Source of the DNA: Diphasiastrum complanatum
Lineage: Eukaryota; Streptophyta; Lycopodiopsida; Lycopodiales; Lycopodiaceae
DNA length: 64,000 bases
Reading direction: 5' to 3'
Assembly (NCBI GenBank): GCA_029204225.1
Contig: MU831881.1
Coordinates: forward strand, 1 to 64,000
Below the pieces are notes generated by a model, which was not told the origin of the DNA, searched no databases, and saw only the letters and a program-made list of their open reading frames with translations. Below are positions 1-11,319 of the stretch, piece after piece. Every line of letters begins with the position of its first letter. Within the stretch, counting starts at the first letter, position 1. The position numbers and the translations under genes were made by a program.

Positions 1-261
1 GACGTGCACTTACCAACTTCCTTGAGAATTACATTGGTAACATTCATCTTTATCATGTGTAGGAGCTTCCTTGGCCCCTCTTAGTCATACCTCAATTGAT
101 CTCCGTTTGTGTGCCTGGTCCTCTCCTATCAAACCTACAACAATATCTTCAAACATCATTCATCTCAAGAAGTGACTCCAACCACACATTCCCACAAGTG
201 AATACTTACTTGAGGTAAGCCTATCAATTGGCTCCAACATGACTCCCAATGAGGTTGCCAG
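1..261 (-). pseudogene. Copia family A gag, N-terminal fragment (copy A1)
   Basis: On the minus strand this matches the start of the gag frame at 58,287 almost base for base (GVMLE, DRLTSS and WSHFLR-like words). The ATG has become CTG, and small indels shift the frame after about 40 codons, so it is dead. Gag would form the cytoplasmic virus-like particle of the retrotransposon. The element runs off the left edge of the window. Confidence 0.8.
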
Positions 262-870
262 TAGCAATGACTGATCTTCTCTTTCAACCTGATTCAATGC
301 ACAAAGCTCTCCTTTTAACAACAACAAATTTCTTTCAAAAGAAATCACCAAGATCTGAAACTATTCCTCACAAATTCTCTTCTAGCTCTTATCCAAACAA
401 ATCAACACATAGAAGCATGGAATCTTGATCAACCAATGATCTAATCTCAATCTAACTGACTTTTGCCACTCCTAAGATTTGAAACACACTCAAATGAAGT
501 CATAGAAACAGCCCACTATCTAGAAATCCAATCAAAATTAGGGTTTTGACAAAATCACAAAAAATTGACTATTCCAAAATCTACATGCAAATGCTGAAAA
601 TTTGACATGCAATCTATAAGCCACCACTGTAGGCTGACCAATGATCCAAAAATTGAGCAAATCCAGTATGTGAATTCAAAAATCAAGAAATGAACAAGTA
701 TATTGACCTTATTTAGTAATTTGATCTACAAAGATCCAATCTACAAAAGCAAAAAAATATCGATTTTGGATGTAGAATCATCTCTAGCATGCTCTAGACT
801 CTGATATCTTCACCAAATATTGATAGATCTGATTTCTCCTCTCATAACCGAAACACAAGCTCTGATACCA
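262..870 (-). mobile_element. Copia A1 untranslated leader with primer-binding site
   Basis: This is the leader between the LTR and gag. It matches the leader of copy A3 (57,718-58,286) throughout. The reverse complement of 861-870 reads TGGTATCAGA, the binding site for initiator tRNA-Met typical of plant Copia elements, directly next to the LTR end. No coding sequence is seen. Confidence 0.8.
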
Positions 871-1520
871 TGTGAAAGATTTCAGATCCTTAAGATCCAA
901 TCTACTTGAATGATCTTTGGTTAGAAAGACAAATACACTACCAATCTCACCAAGTAGAAAAATCAGAATCTACACACAATTTGAGATGCAAATACTAATA
1001 GAACTTGATTCAAAGTTGAATAAAATGATTATGTACTACTGTTGTCCGTATAGAACCAGCAAGCTACTGTATTTCACATGTGTGGATCCAAAAATAACAA
1101 ATATAGATCATTCTACACATAGAATTGCAAGCAATCACCAAGATAGTGCACCAATGGATAGTAGAACCCAAGAGAACCATGTATAAGCATGAAATGAGAT
1201 AGAGAAGAGAGAAGATCACTCTCTCCATGAGTTACATCCTTTTATAACAGGACCAAACCCTATTTGGCCACTTGGCTTTTTCACCAAAATGCTAACCCTA
1301 CTAATTTTGGGTCTAGATTCAATTTACCCAACTTATTCAAATGGAATCTACTCAAACTCGCATTCTAACTTTCCCACACTTTCAAAAAGTGTTTATTCAA
1401 ATAAAATTTAGACTAAGGAACTTTGAAAAGTCAACCTCTAACTCTAAAACAAGTTTTGGCCTCAATATGCCAAATATGAAAATATTGCAAAATGTGATGA
1501 AACTAATTGAATCTTTCACA
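871..1520 (-). repeat. Copia family A 5' LTR (copy A1, about 650 bp)
   Basis: The LTR is bounded by TGTGAAAGAT at 871 and ATCTTTCACA ending at 1520, so its ends form a terminal inverted repeat. The same sequence recurs at 14,818-15,466 (minus) and 57,067-57,717 (plus) with few differences by eye, which makes this a recently active family. It contains a CACATGTG palindrome near 1076. The short open frames inside it are not genes. Confidence 0.9.
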
Positions 1521-2004
1521 TAAGTTATTTTCCACAAGAAAATCTTGCTACAGAGCTTGTGAAGTCTATGTCTGCAAGCATAAAAGTACTTCTCCTGGGA
1601 TTCCTCGTTGGAAGTACAAGTCAATTGTGTGACAATTACGATGGTGGTCCATGGTGGAGTATTTGAAAGGCTTTTTTAAGACGTGTTTTACCTAGAGAAG
1701 TGACATGGAAAATATAAATCTAATTTCCAATACACTATTGCCCTTAAAACTTTTCTTTAAGTCATGTTATGTCTAAAATGAGTTGAGATTTAAAAATTTC
1801 TTTACTCATGTTAAAATGAGTTGAGATTTTAACGTCTTAGAGGATATAGCTTCTAAAAGCTTTTTTTTAAAATCATGGGACTCATGTTGTGCCCAAAAAC
1901 TATCAAAAAGCTTTTTTTTTAAGTCATGGGACTCATGTTGTGCCCAAAAACCATCACAGAGAAAAAGAAATGCCTTTGAAAAGGAGGAAGAATTATAGGC
2001 ATGA

Positions 2005-2084
<80 letters not shown>

Positions 2085-2542
2085 TTCTCTTTGTTTTTAC
2101 ATTTTCAAATTGAGAGCTACAACACTTTTTGTTGCAACAATATGAACAAGATGCATGCTACTAAACAAATATTGAACAAAATACTAGACATTACAAATTT
2201 TCACAAAATTTTGAATATTTTCACAAATATTGAATACTAGACATTGCATTTTACAATATTATGTTGAATCTCAAAATCTTAGATAGGGAAAGACACACAT
2301 GCATGCGCTTGGAGCTGTATTGAGGCTTTTGAGATACCAAAAGTACATAATTGGTAGTAAATCTCAAGTGTGTTTAACTAATAAGGTACAAATACCTCTC
2401 TGTCAAGATTGTAAAAAGAAAACTTATTGCCAACAATGGAGAAAATTCTAAGCTACCAAATCTTCAACAAAGCTCCTAAAGACAGCTTCAGAAAGGCACG
2501 ACTCTAATAATTTAAGCCATCTATAAGTACATGTATAAGTTA
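1521..2542. other. Non-coding stretch with simple and tandem repeats
   Basis: No gene is seen. A roughly 51-bp imperfect tandem duplication occupies about 1862-1960 (TCATGGGACTCATGTTGTGC at 1873 and again at 1924). A compound microsatellite follows. The 2.1-2.5 kb part is plain AT-rich DNA. Confidence 0.7.
2007..2084. repeat. Compound microsatellite (TG)n(GA)n
   Basis: An uninterrupted TG run at 2007-2042 passes straight into a GA run to 2084 with one AA interruption. The two open frames crossing it (starting at 1889 and 2001) are products of the repeat. Confidence 0.97.
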
Positions 2543-4400
2543 TTAATTTCTGTAGGTACCAATAGTTGCATAAGACTGTAAGGAATAAATACCAGTGTGT
2601 TTTATGTTGTGGGAGCATAAAATGTCTTCAATCATAAAGTGTGATAATTTAACGATAATGTTGGAGTTGCTAAATCTTCTTCCATCATCTTCATGAAAGA
2701 GGAGATTATTTACAAATAATGCAAGAATGAATACTGATCCATCATGAAACATGAGGATGTGTAATGGATCATGCTCTCTTATAATGGATTTAAGATAATA
2801 AAGCAGGATTTTGATTTGAGTATGCCAAGATCTTGGTACTACCTTAATGATCTTGATGATCTCTCCATGAATATGCCAATTGCTTGTCTTAAAGAAACTC
2901 TGCACACATAAAATAACAGCAAATGGAATGATGAATGCATGAGAGATGTCACTCTCATCACCTTTCCTTCCTTTGCCATTGAACTTGAGCCCTCCATCTT
3001 GGACTTTGAAAATGTCCTTGGAGTTATTGGCCCTTCACCTTTTCCTTGCACTTGATTCAACTCCTCTCCGATGAATTGAATAAGGTGTTGATCCAAAAAT
3101 GCTCCTTCAGGCTTGCAAGTCTTCCACTCATGAAAGATCATGTTTCCACCATTGACAACTTCTTTGGTGAAAAAAATGTACATTCTACAATCTCTACTTG
3201 AAGAGCAAAAAACTATCGTTATTCCTTTCATTGAAGTAGGATAATCTTTGGTTCCTACATTGAAATGATCATGCACAAAGCATCTGGACTCAAAGAATTT
3301 CAAGTATATTACATTAAATGGTTCTTTGACTTCTATGACACCAGTTTTTAAACTATTACACAAATAGTTATCCAATAAAATTGCTTTAACAACAACAAAT
3401 GTAGACTGGAAAGCATTCAACTTCAGTTTCTTATCATGAATGTTGAAGATAAGAGTTAAGTCGCTTCAAGTCTTCTAACACTATTTATGAAAAATTCAAA
3501 GATAGTAGCATCTCCATTGCTTCTCATCCTTGCAGATTGCACACTTGAATAAAGAGATTGCATGAAATTTGATGGCTCGGCCTTTGTCCTTGAGGAACTT
3601 CTTGGAGCCCTCGAGTTTTGAGGTTGATTTCCAATATCTTCTTCGCTTTGATGCTCCTCCTCAATCCTAGCAAAATCACACTTTGACAAGGTCTCCACTT
3701 GAGTGATCTCCTCATTTGCCATGTTCACACTCTCAATAGCAACATTACCATCCAACTTAAACAATCTTCCATATTTAAATCCCTTTGCTAGATGCAATTA
3801 TCATTCTTCAAAATCGAACAGACACCATGCTTGAAGTGGACATCAAAGCCATTATCCATAAGTTGACCAACAATTAGCAAGTTTTTGGTGATTGATGGAA
3901 CATTGTCTAATCCATTCTCTTAGAAGATCCTAAACACAAAGGGGTGGTCCAACACCATCTCTTCTACATTCTTGATCACTTCATGTGAATATGGAATTTT
4001 GAGCACCATTAAAAGAAAGTAGAGTTGAAAAATATTCCTTTTGGTATGTCATGTGGGAACTAGCCCCACTATCAATCCACCATAATTCTCTTGAGTTGCT
4101 CTTGCTTGTTGGTGAAGATGTTGATGCCATCAAGGATGAGTCTCTTTCATCCTCCTCCTCTTCATGTGCAAGGTTCTCTTGTTTGCCCTCCTCTTGTGCA
4201 TTTTGCCTTTTGTAGCATTCAAATGCAGATAATTGCCCATTCTTTTCAAAAAAAAGCATTTTAGCTTGGACTTATCTATCTTGCCCTTTTTCTTTGAGCT
4301 TGTTGCTTGATCCTCCTCCTTAGCATCCTTGCTTTGGTTTTTATTTTTGCCTTTTCTTTAGAAATTTGCTTTCTCATCCCCAACATGCAAGGACAAGGAA
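2543..4400 (-). pseudogene. Copia family B gag-protease-integrase-RT remnant (copy B2)
   Basis: Read right to left, the domains follow Copia order. At 4200-4340 is a degenerate zinc knuckle (CFF...ECYK, with the inner Cys, Gly and His lost). The protease motif WWIDSGASSHM lies near 4040-4080, followed by a GRLFKLDGNVA segment at the protease-integrase border. Next comes a badly decayed integrase with its C-terminal SSRDCRMYIF...EVVNGGNMIF block (about 3100-3300). A partial reverse transcriptase (2543-2905) has PRSWHTQI for the usual PRAWY block and FVNN in place of YVDD, so both catalytic aspartates are gone. The middle of the integrase core is missing, as in copy B1. Frames are broken at about 2900, 3440 and 3970. 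Confidence 0.8.
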
Positions 4401-4509
4401 CTCATCTTACTCTTGGCATGTTGGACTCTACACACTCCTTGGACACAAGCACACCTCACTTGATTTGATCAACTCAAGATAGACTTCTAGCCTTGATTTG
4501 TACTTCTGG

Positions 4510-4986
4510 TCTTGTCCCTCTCTGTAAGAATCGCCACATGAAGATCTACCTAGATCCCGTTGCATGCAACCAAAAGGACGCCTGTGGAGCCAAACCACCC
4601 AACCAACAGGAAAGGGCTAGTCAATACCCTAACCACTTCACCCCCAAGCTATGGTGATTGAATGCAAGAGAGGAGAGGATCCTGGCTTCATGAATTAGAA
4701 AATCCACTAGGGAGATGGGCGAGTTCCACAAGTATATATAATCTCCATTAGGGAGAGAATATTCCTTCTAGGATCCCATACATCTCCTATTCTTGCACTA
4801 TAGCAGTCAAACACCATGCAAGTGTTCCATAGTCCAATTATAGGTTTGGCCCCTCATAAGATTATTAATTACATTATTGGCCAAGCCCGGAATGGCGTGG
4901 CATAACTAACAAGCTTATTCATTGGAGTACCAACTATCCATGTCAGGAATTATTCCAGATCCCACATACTAGACATGGACATAACA
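4510..4986 (-). repeat. Chromovirus family H LTR, 3' copy (outer end approximate)
   Basis: Reading minus from 4986, the LTR starts TGTTATGTCCATG, immediately after a polypurine tract (TAAGGGGGGAAGAA on the minus strand). It shares the start and several internal blocks (AAGCTTGTTAGTTATGCCA, TAATTAATAATCTTATGAGG) with the plus-strand LTR at 22,122. The low-coordinate end is set only by loss of similarity. Confidence 0.75.
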
Positions 4987-5235
4987 TTCTTCCCCCCTTA
5001 AACCACTTTTTCCATCATAAGTAAAAACTAGGGAAGATCTTCATTATACTTTTAACTTTTTCCCACGATTCATCATCCTCAATCTAACCCATCTATTTAA
5101 TCAAGCACTCTGAGATAGAACAATTTCTCAATTGTTTATCTCTGATTCTGAGTACTCTTTCAGGTTCCAAAGGTACATTGAGCGATAATTCCTCCAAATG
5201 GGTAAAATCCTCAACACATCCAACTATCATCATCA
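4987..5235 (-). pseudogene. Ty3/Gypsy integrase C-terminal chromodomain remnant
   Basis: The minus strand reads, with two breaks, VPLEPERVLRIRDKQLRNCS, then ISECLIK, then DDESWEK. This is the pattern of the chromodomain at the end of chromovirus integrases, which targets integration to marked chromatin. It ends just before the polypurine tract and family H LTR, the right place for the last pol domain. The rest of this element is not in the window. Confidence 0.65.
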
Positions 5236-5498
5236 TATAAACTAAATCTCAACCATGAAACATAGGATGTGAACAGTTGACTTATCTGAAATGACACAAA
5301 ATGATATCTCTTGAAAATATCTTAGATTGAAACACAAGAGAGTGTACAACGTAGATGTCTATCCTGAATAAAAGTTCAACCTGTCTGATACACTGATGAG
5401 AAGATTGCACCTATTTGACATATTTATATCTATACAATTTAATTACAAAGGCATAATTAAAAGAATGAAATAGTTTGTAAACACTTCCCATTGAGAAG

Positions 5499-5585
<87 letters not shown>

Positions 5586-5930
5586 TCGTCCTTCCTATCT
5601 TGCTTGCTTGTAAAGCCCTCCTATTTTCTTGTGTGTGATTTTTGTGGATGTTGAATGCATGTATTGTTTTTGTTAATCAAGATATCACAATCATGAATGA
5701 TCATTAGCACTTGCATTCATCCATTAGTTCAAAACTTTGGTCTCAAGTTCTAGCTTCCCTTTGAAAACCAAGAAGCATTCGTTCAAAACTAATCCATAAA
5801 ATCCACACTCAAGCAAAATAGGTGTTAGAAATACATTTTGGAGTGATCATTAAGATCCGTAGGTAGGATTTCCTTCATTGTTCACCTTCTTTGAGAAGAT
5901 CAACCTCTTGAGGAGAAGATCTAGAGCCAA
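5236..5930. other. Non-coding stretch between two Gypsy remnants
   Basis: No coding sequence is recognised. It contains a long GA microsatellite (5504-5582) and otherwise AT-rich unique-looking DNA. Confidence 0.6.
5504..5582. repeat. (GA)n microsatellite, about 79 bp
   Basis: An uninterrupted GA run of about 39 units lies in the gap between the family H end and the Gypsy pol remnant. Confidence 0.98.
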
Positions 5931-5968
5931 GGATGCCTAGATAAACCAAGAAGCCGAGTCAATTATGG

Positions 5969-6889
5969 GTGACACATGGCTTGATACTCGGCCATATAGT
6001 GTCAAGACACAAGATCGCCACAGATCTATCAAAGATCAGGATCATTGTTGATCTACCACCACCGGGGACGATCCGCGAGGTCTACATTTTCAAAGGACAT
6101 GCTAACTATTATAGGATCTTCATTCTTGATTTTGCGGAGTTAGCCAGACCAATTTACAAGCTCACAACGGATCCACATTGGAATGAGAAAGCTCTACAGG
6201 CTTTCCAGAAGATTAAGGATGCATTGGTCTCAGCACCAATCCTACGACCACCCAAATGGTCCATTGAGTTCCACATGCATACGGACGCATCGAAGTATGC
6301 AGTTGGAGCAGTTTTAACCCAGTCCAGTGAACACAAAAAGGATTTTCCAATCCGATTTGCAAGCCGACAGCTCAGTGATACCGAAATGAATTATTCAACC
6401 ACAAAGCGAGAAGCACTAGCAATGATCTATGCGGTTAAGAAGTTTTGACACAATTTGATGGCCACACATTTTGTTTTTTATACGAACCATCAACCCTTGC
6501 TATATCTCGTTAATAAAACTTGCGACACCGGGAGAATCACCAGATGGCTCCTGTTGTTGTTGGAATTTGATTTTCGGATAGTAGTTCGCAAGGAAAAACA
6601 ACACTACATGGCAGATCATGTGTCACAAATCAAGGGAAAGGAGATTGCAACCCAATTCGACGATGAGCTGGCAAATGCTGCCTTATTTTATGTGGATACA
6701 GTACCAGAATGGGCTGCCGACATTGTTGAATATCTAATGCGGGGCCAACTAGACAAATCACTACCAAAGGCGGAACAGCGAAAATTGATCTTGAAAGCTA
6801 GACCTCATCAGCTGATTGCCGGCCAGTTGTATCGAAGAGGTCCAGACGGAATTCTTCGGCGGTGTATTCTTCCTCGTGAGACCACCTAG
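5969..6889 (+). pseudogene. Ty3/Gypsy pol: RT thumb, RNase H and start of integrase
   Basis: The frame opens inside the reverse transcriptase after the catalytic core. GHIVSRHKIATD, LPPPGTIREV and GHANYYRIFI are the Ty3/Gypsy thumb and connection blocks. RNase H follows (HTDASKYAVGAVLTQ, REALAMIYAVKKF, YTNHQPLLYL), then the linker leading to the H2C2 zinc finger of integrase (GQLYRRGPDGILRR, SHEGMGGGHF). A TGA at 6446-6448 (an Arg or similar codon expected) and a TAG at 6887-6889 interrupt an otherwise continuous frame. The catalytic RT palm and everything upstream are missing, so this copy cannot act alone. Confidence 0.88.
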
Positions 6890-7690
6890 ATCATTTCGCT
6901 TTCACATGAAGGCATGGGTGGAGGTCATTTTGCATCTGATATTACAGTTCGCAAGATCCTACAATCAGGATGTTGGTGGCCAAGATTCATAAAGACACAG
7001 AGGAATACTTGAAAAAGTGCGATGTGTGCCAAAGGGCAAGAAGACCAACAAGATTGAACTATGATCTACTGCACCCAGTCTTAGCCCAAGCACCATTCGA
7101 AAAATGGGGATTGGATTATATTGGTCCAATTCACTTTGCAGCAAGGAGTTCCCAGGTTTGATACATAATCGTAGCCACAGACTATCTCACCAAATAGGTC
7201 GAAGCCAAGGCCATACGAGTAGCTGACGCTAGGACCACTGCCAAGTTCCTTTATGAAAATGTCATTGTGCGCTTCGGGTGCCCGGTGGAACTAGTCAGTG
7301 ATCGCGGAAGCCATTTTATCAACGAGACCATCAAGGTCCTATTGGAGGAATTCTTCGTGATCCACAGAACCAATACGCCTTATTATCCTTGTGGTAATGG
7401 GCAAGCAGAATCATCCAATAAGATCCTGTGTAGCGTGCTCACGAAAACGATTGAAGCTAGTAGATTAGATTGGGAACACAAGTTGCATGCCGCACTGTGG
7501 GCATTCAGGACAACATATAAAGGGAGCACTGATCAAACACCCTTCCAATTGGTACATGGTCAGGTTGCTGTGATGCCAGTAGAGTTTTTAGTTTCATCAT
7601 TAAGGATTGCCACCGTGCAAACAACTATGGAAACAAGGGCGAGGACGGTTTGTCCGAACGAGAGGATGGGAGGAACAATGGGGAACTGAA
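6890..7690 (+). pseudogene. Ty3/Gypsy integrase (zinc finger and core)
   Basis: This continues the pol frame of the preceding entry. It shows the Cys pair of the H2C2 finger (KKCDVCQRARRPTR) and then the core: WGLDYIGPIHF (first Asp), LVSDRGSHFI (second Asp) and GNGQAESSNK (Glu), so the DDE triad is still readable. Stops lie at about 7159 (TGA) and 7195 (TAG in the context TDYLTK-stop-VEAKA, where Trp is expected). The product would insert element cDNA into the genome. No chromodomain is seen after it. Confidence 0.88.
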
Positions 7691-8042
7691 GGGTGGTGTG
7701 GAGTATGGAAGAAGGTGAGGATGGAGCAGGTGAAGTAGCGGTGGTTAATGGAGTAGTTAATGCGGCAGTGGAGACACATCGTCAGGTAACTGGTGGAGAT
7801 GTGGATGTAGAGGTAACGCCACACATTCATTTGCTGGCCGTTGTGTTAATGACTGTAGGTTGGGATGAGGTAGATGCTTGAGATGGTGGGTAAAGATTAG
7901 TATGTGGCACAAGGGTAGATAGGAGGGATGAGCATTGGAAACCGCACACTTTCATCTCGAGAAGTGCGCAAGCAAAGTTACACAACATGGGGCCTGCTGC
8001 GATTTGCTCACGGTTGTTGGGTTTGATGGAGTTTGTTAGTTC
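7691..8042. other. Non-coding stretch after the Gypsy integrase
   Basis: This is G-rich on the plus strand (GTGGAGATG-like words). Short open frames exist on both strands, but none resembles a known domain. It may be decayed 3' sequence of the Gypsy element. Confidence 0.45.
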
Positions 8043-8639
8043 TCAAATAAGGAAGCTATGCCAGTCGTATGGCACAATAGAGGGGTTAGAGAATTCCAGA
8101 AAGGATTCCACTATCTGACTCAGTAGCGTAGATTGGATTCTGTCCTTGCAAAATGTTGAAATAACCAGAAAGTAATTCAGCAGAGGCACAACTGCTTGAA
8201 TGACAGGTTCCGTGATAGCCTCTATCATGTAACCATTGTTAGTCTGGATGGGAATTTCTGGTGTAGTTTGGGTGACGAATGGTTTGATCAGAGCTTTGGC
8301 GTGGCGATGGGAGATGGGTTGACGATCACCGGACATAATGCCAACGATGATCATCGAATCGGCGTTAATCCTGACCTTCTACGTGGTACCTTGGTACAGG
8401 AAGTGGAAATAAGCCTTGTCCTTGTCCCAGGTGGCGTAAGCATGAAGGGCGAGGCCCATGTTAATCTCAGAATGAAAGAGCGCCGAGTAAAAACCCATTG
8501 CTTCAAGGAGAGGCTCGTCTATTTGCAGCCATGGTTGGATCAAAGTGTTAGAGGGTAGAGGCCAAATCTACGTGGCCTCGGAGATGTCACGCTGGATCAC
8601 CTGTTTGGCGCCAGACTCTTCAGAGGATGAGGAGGCCAT
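8043..8639 (-). pseudogene. Unrecognised frame of about 198 codons with two TAG stops
   Basis: The minus-strand frame starts at ATG (8637-8639) with MASSSSEESG and runs without frameshift to a TGA at 8043-8045. It is broken only by two TAG codons, each in the context ACG-TAG. The visible protein is mixed helical with hydrophobic stretches (SALFHSEINMGLALHAYATW, VIQAVVPLLNYFLVISTF). I do not recognise a family. Its ATG lies 22 bases from the start of the plus-strand G-family frame, so the two diverge. It could be a second protein of the same unknown element or a captured host sequence. Confidence 0.5.
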
Positions 8640-8660
8640 GTTAGAAATGATGATTAGTGG

Positions 8661-10466
8661 TTGAAAAAAGTCGAAAAAGTAGAAAAGGTTGCTGAGGACA
8701 GCCAACCGCTGCCTGATGACGCATTTGTACAAACAGTTTTTGTAGCATCACCAGATCGGACTGACCCTACCACCCCATATGGCATCAGGATAAATGAAAA
8801 TCTGATCGAGGACAATGACGACGGAATTCCACAAGTCGTCGGGGCCGATACAACACAAGCCCTTGCCAGTGCTAGTGTACCAGCTGCTCCCATGGATTTA
8901 ACGACAACGTACCAAACCCTAGGAAAATACATCTTGGATGCGGTAGTAGCCAAAGCTATTCTGGAAAGCAGGGTACTACAGTTGGCAACAGGTAATACAC
9001 AGCTGCGAGCAGACCTCACCAACCTACAGCAAGAGCTGATTCTAGCTCAGCAACATGAACAAGCAGGGCACCAGGAGATTGCCAAGTTGCAGCAGAAGGA
9101 GGAGGGCCTAAACAAATATATTCAAAGCCTCTCCAAAGCGCTGACGGAGGCCTCCACAAAGGTGCGGGAGCTTCAAACTGAAGCATCCCAACGGCTTGCT
9201 CCCATCCAGGTGCAACTTACACTTTTGGAAGTAGAGAACACGCACTTGGGGACGGAGGTTAAAGCCTTACAAGATGAGAAGCTCGTCTAGATAGCTAAAT
9301 CTGCACTGGACACAAGGCCGCTTTCCCAATCATAGATGAATATTCTACGGCGTCAGGTGTAGATTTATAGCCAAACCCTGAACAGCTACCAGGCGGAGTT
9401 CAATAAGTATCGGACAAGCGCAACACAAGAGGTCGCCCAGGCCAAGCAAGCCCTCAAGGCATGCCATAAATACATGGAAACAAAGGCCCAGCCCTCCCCC
9501 GTGGTAATTCCACCGCCACCTAATTTTGACGCTGCAGAGACTAGTACCAGCCAAGATCAGAGCTAGCAAGCAGCAGGGGGATTTCAACCAGATCAAGGGT
9601 CCGAAGGCCAGGACCAAGAACAGACAGATGCGGCCGCTGAGATGCACGACCAAAGCCAAGGCGCAACCACCAGCCAGGGCCCAGCACCATCATCCAGAGG
9701 GTCACAAACGATATCTGTTACCCGGGCCTTCCGAAGACCGAAATCCGTGGAGGAGAACATCAATGAATTTTTATCCAAATATCTCCACGAGTCATCAAGA
9801 GGCGACTGACAGTTATCATTTTCAGCTCAAACCATCAAGGGAAAAGAACTGCAAGCCTTACCCGCCCTCCAACCACAACCGGAGTGGCGCCAACAATTAT
9901 TTGAGAGAGACCCTGCGGCCATCAGGGCTTATGTGACGAGTCCGCAACAGTTACGGGTGAACGCGCATTTCCTGCCATGTCCAAGAAGATCCAAATGGGC
10001 AGAATGCGGCACTCCTCTGGACCAGATCACACTCAACAATTTCAACTGGCCAATCATCAAATCCGAATATGGGTGGACAACGGATGTAGATGCCAGAAGG
10101 GCTCTCTCCACATTCACCAGCCACTACATCAATTGTCCCGATCCCACAGTCCGCACGGTAGTCACTTACGCTCGGGACTTGGAATATTTAATGGGCATTG
10201 AAACAAAATGGGATGATTTTCTTCCCTCCATATTTTTTTATCCAAATAAGTCGCTCGCTTCCGTCAAAGTCGAAGACCAGCTGCTAGTTGCTCGTGTATA
10301 TTATCGAGCTGCATTCCTTGGTGATCCCTGGATGAAACGATTCCAAGCATGGATGGATCAGGAATGGTTGACAAGAGTTCACAAGTCCATCCACACGCCA
10401 AAGGACTCGAAGAAATTGGACCGTCTCAACTTTATAGAAGATGTTATGGGATATCTCATCCACTAG
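8661..10466 (+). pseudogene. G-family gag-like coiled-coil protein, 602-codon frame with five stops (copy G1)
   Basis: One reading frame continues without frameshift from 8661 to the stop at 10,464. It is interrupted by TAG at 9288, 9333, 9360 and 9564 and TGA at 9807. Residues 1-90 are polar. Residues about 95-290 form a long coiled coil (QLRADLTNLQQELILAQQHE, LTLLEVENTHLGTEVKALQ). A Gln/Pro/Ser-rich linker follows, then a basic-aromatic C-terminal region with TIKGKELQALP, LRVNAHFLPCP, NNFNWPII and VARVYYRAAFL. The C-terminal words recur in copy G3 and the coiled coil recurs in G2, so this is a repeated family. No protease or RT is fused to it. A structural gag-like protein of a Gypsy-type element is my best guess. 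The initiation codon is unclear: the frame begins at TTG after an in-frame TAG. Confidence 0.65.
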
Positions 10467-11319
10467 AGGCAGTCCAAGAGAACGCTCTACTAAACCGACA
10501 GAGTGCCGAGGGAATGGCACTACTTCAGGTCGTGGGTCCTGTTGGGGGCATTCCCAACAAAGTGTAAATAAATAAAATCCTCCAATAAAATGTGTTGTGA
10601 GGGCATGGCATCCTGCGTGTATAAGCCCATGGCCCAATGAGCACGCAATTGAAGTTGTAAATAAAATAAACTTGACTTGGGCCTTGTAATTAAAATAAAA
10701 CTAGAGGCCCAATGTCATTTTTAAACTTAGAGATCACTTTTTAGAGTTGGGTCCAAATTGGGACTCACACGAATCTTGTGATTTCTAATGTACTTTTTGT
10801 GGACCCTTGGATCAAGTTGGGTCCAAGATGAATGGCTAGGATCATTTTGAATATTAGCCAATAAGATTGAGGGGCAAGGCCTTCCCCATTTTATAAAAAG
10901 ACACCATTTGTACACTATTTCCATGTTTAATGAGAAGGAGAAAACTCTACCATTTTTGGAAGAGAAGCATCCTCATTTGCTATTCACTACTTGCTATTGC
11001 TCTTGGTTGTGTTTTCTATTGCTTTCTATTTCCATGTTTTATTGTTTGCCATAGTGAATGTTTTTCCATTAGCAAGCATAAGGAGCATTTGAGCTAACCT
11101 CCACTCTCACTCTCTTTCTCTCTCTTTCTCTTCTCTTCTCAATCTCTTCTTCTCCATCCCTTCCCTTCAACCAAAACTATGATGAATGTTAGTGTAGAGG
11201 AGTAGAGTTAAAGAGGAGTAGTATAGTGGTGAGTAGATTAAGGGAGAAAGTAGGAATAACTAAAAGTAGCATCTATGCATAGTTAGGCACCTATCCAGTG
11301 ATCTAACCTTTGTTGACAG
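10467..11319. other. Non-coding stretch, possible LTR or leader sequence
   Basis: No gene is seen. A short perfect hairpin (GTTGGG...CCCAAC) lies at about 10,538-10,560. From 11,100 the plus strand is CT-rich. Length and position between G1 and an integrase scrap suggest decayed element sequence, but no matching copy is in the window. Confidence 0.4.

Noticed and set aside
1889-2240. Open frames over the TG/GA repeat at about 2 kb
   Set aside because: They exist only because a two-base repeat has no stop codons. The residues are Cys-Val and Arg-Glu runs.
7693-7881. Frame after Gypsy integrase (EEGEDGAGEVAVVNG)
   Set aside because: Low-complexity Gly/Val text in G-rich DNA without a domain. 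Not supported as a gene.
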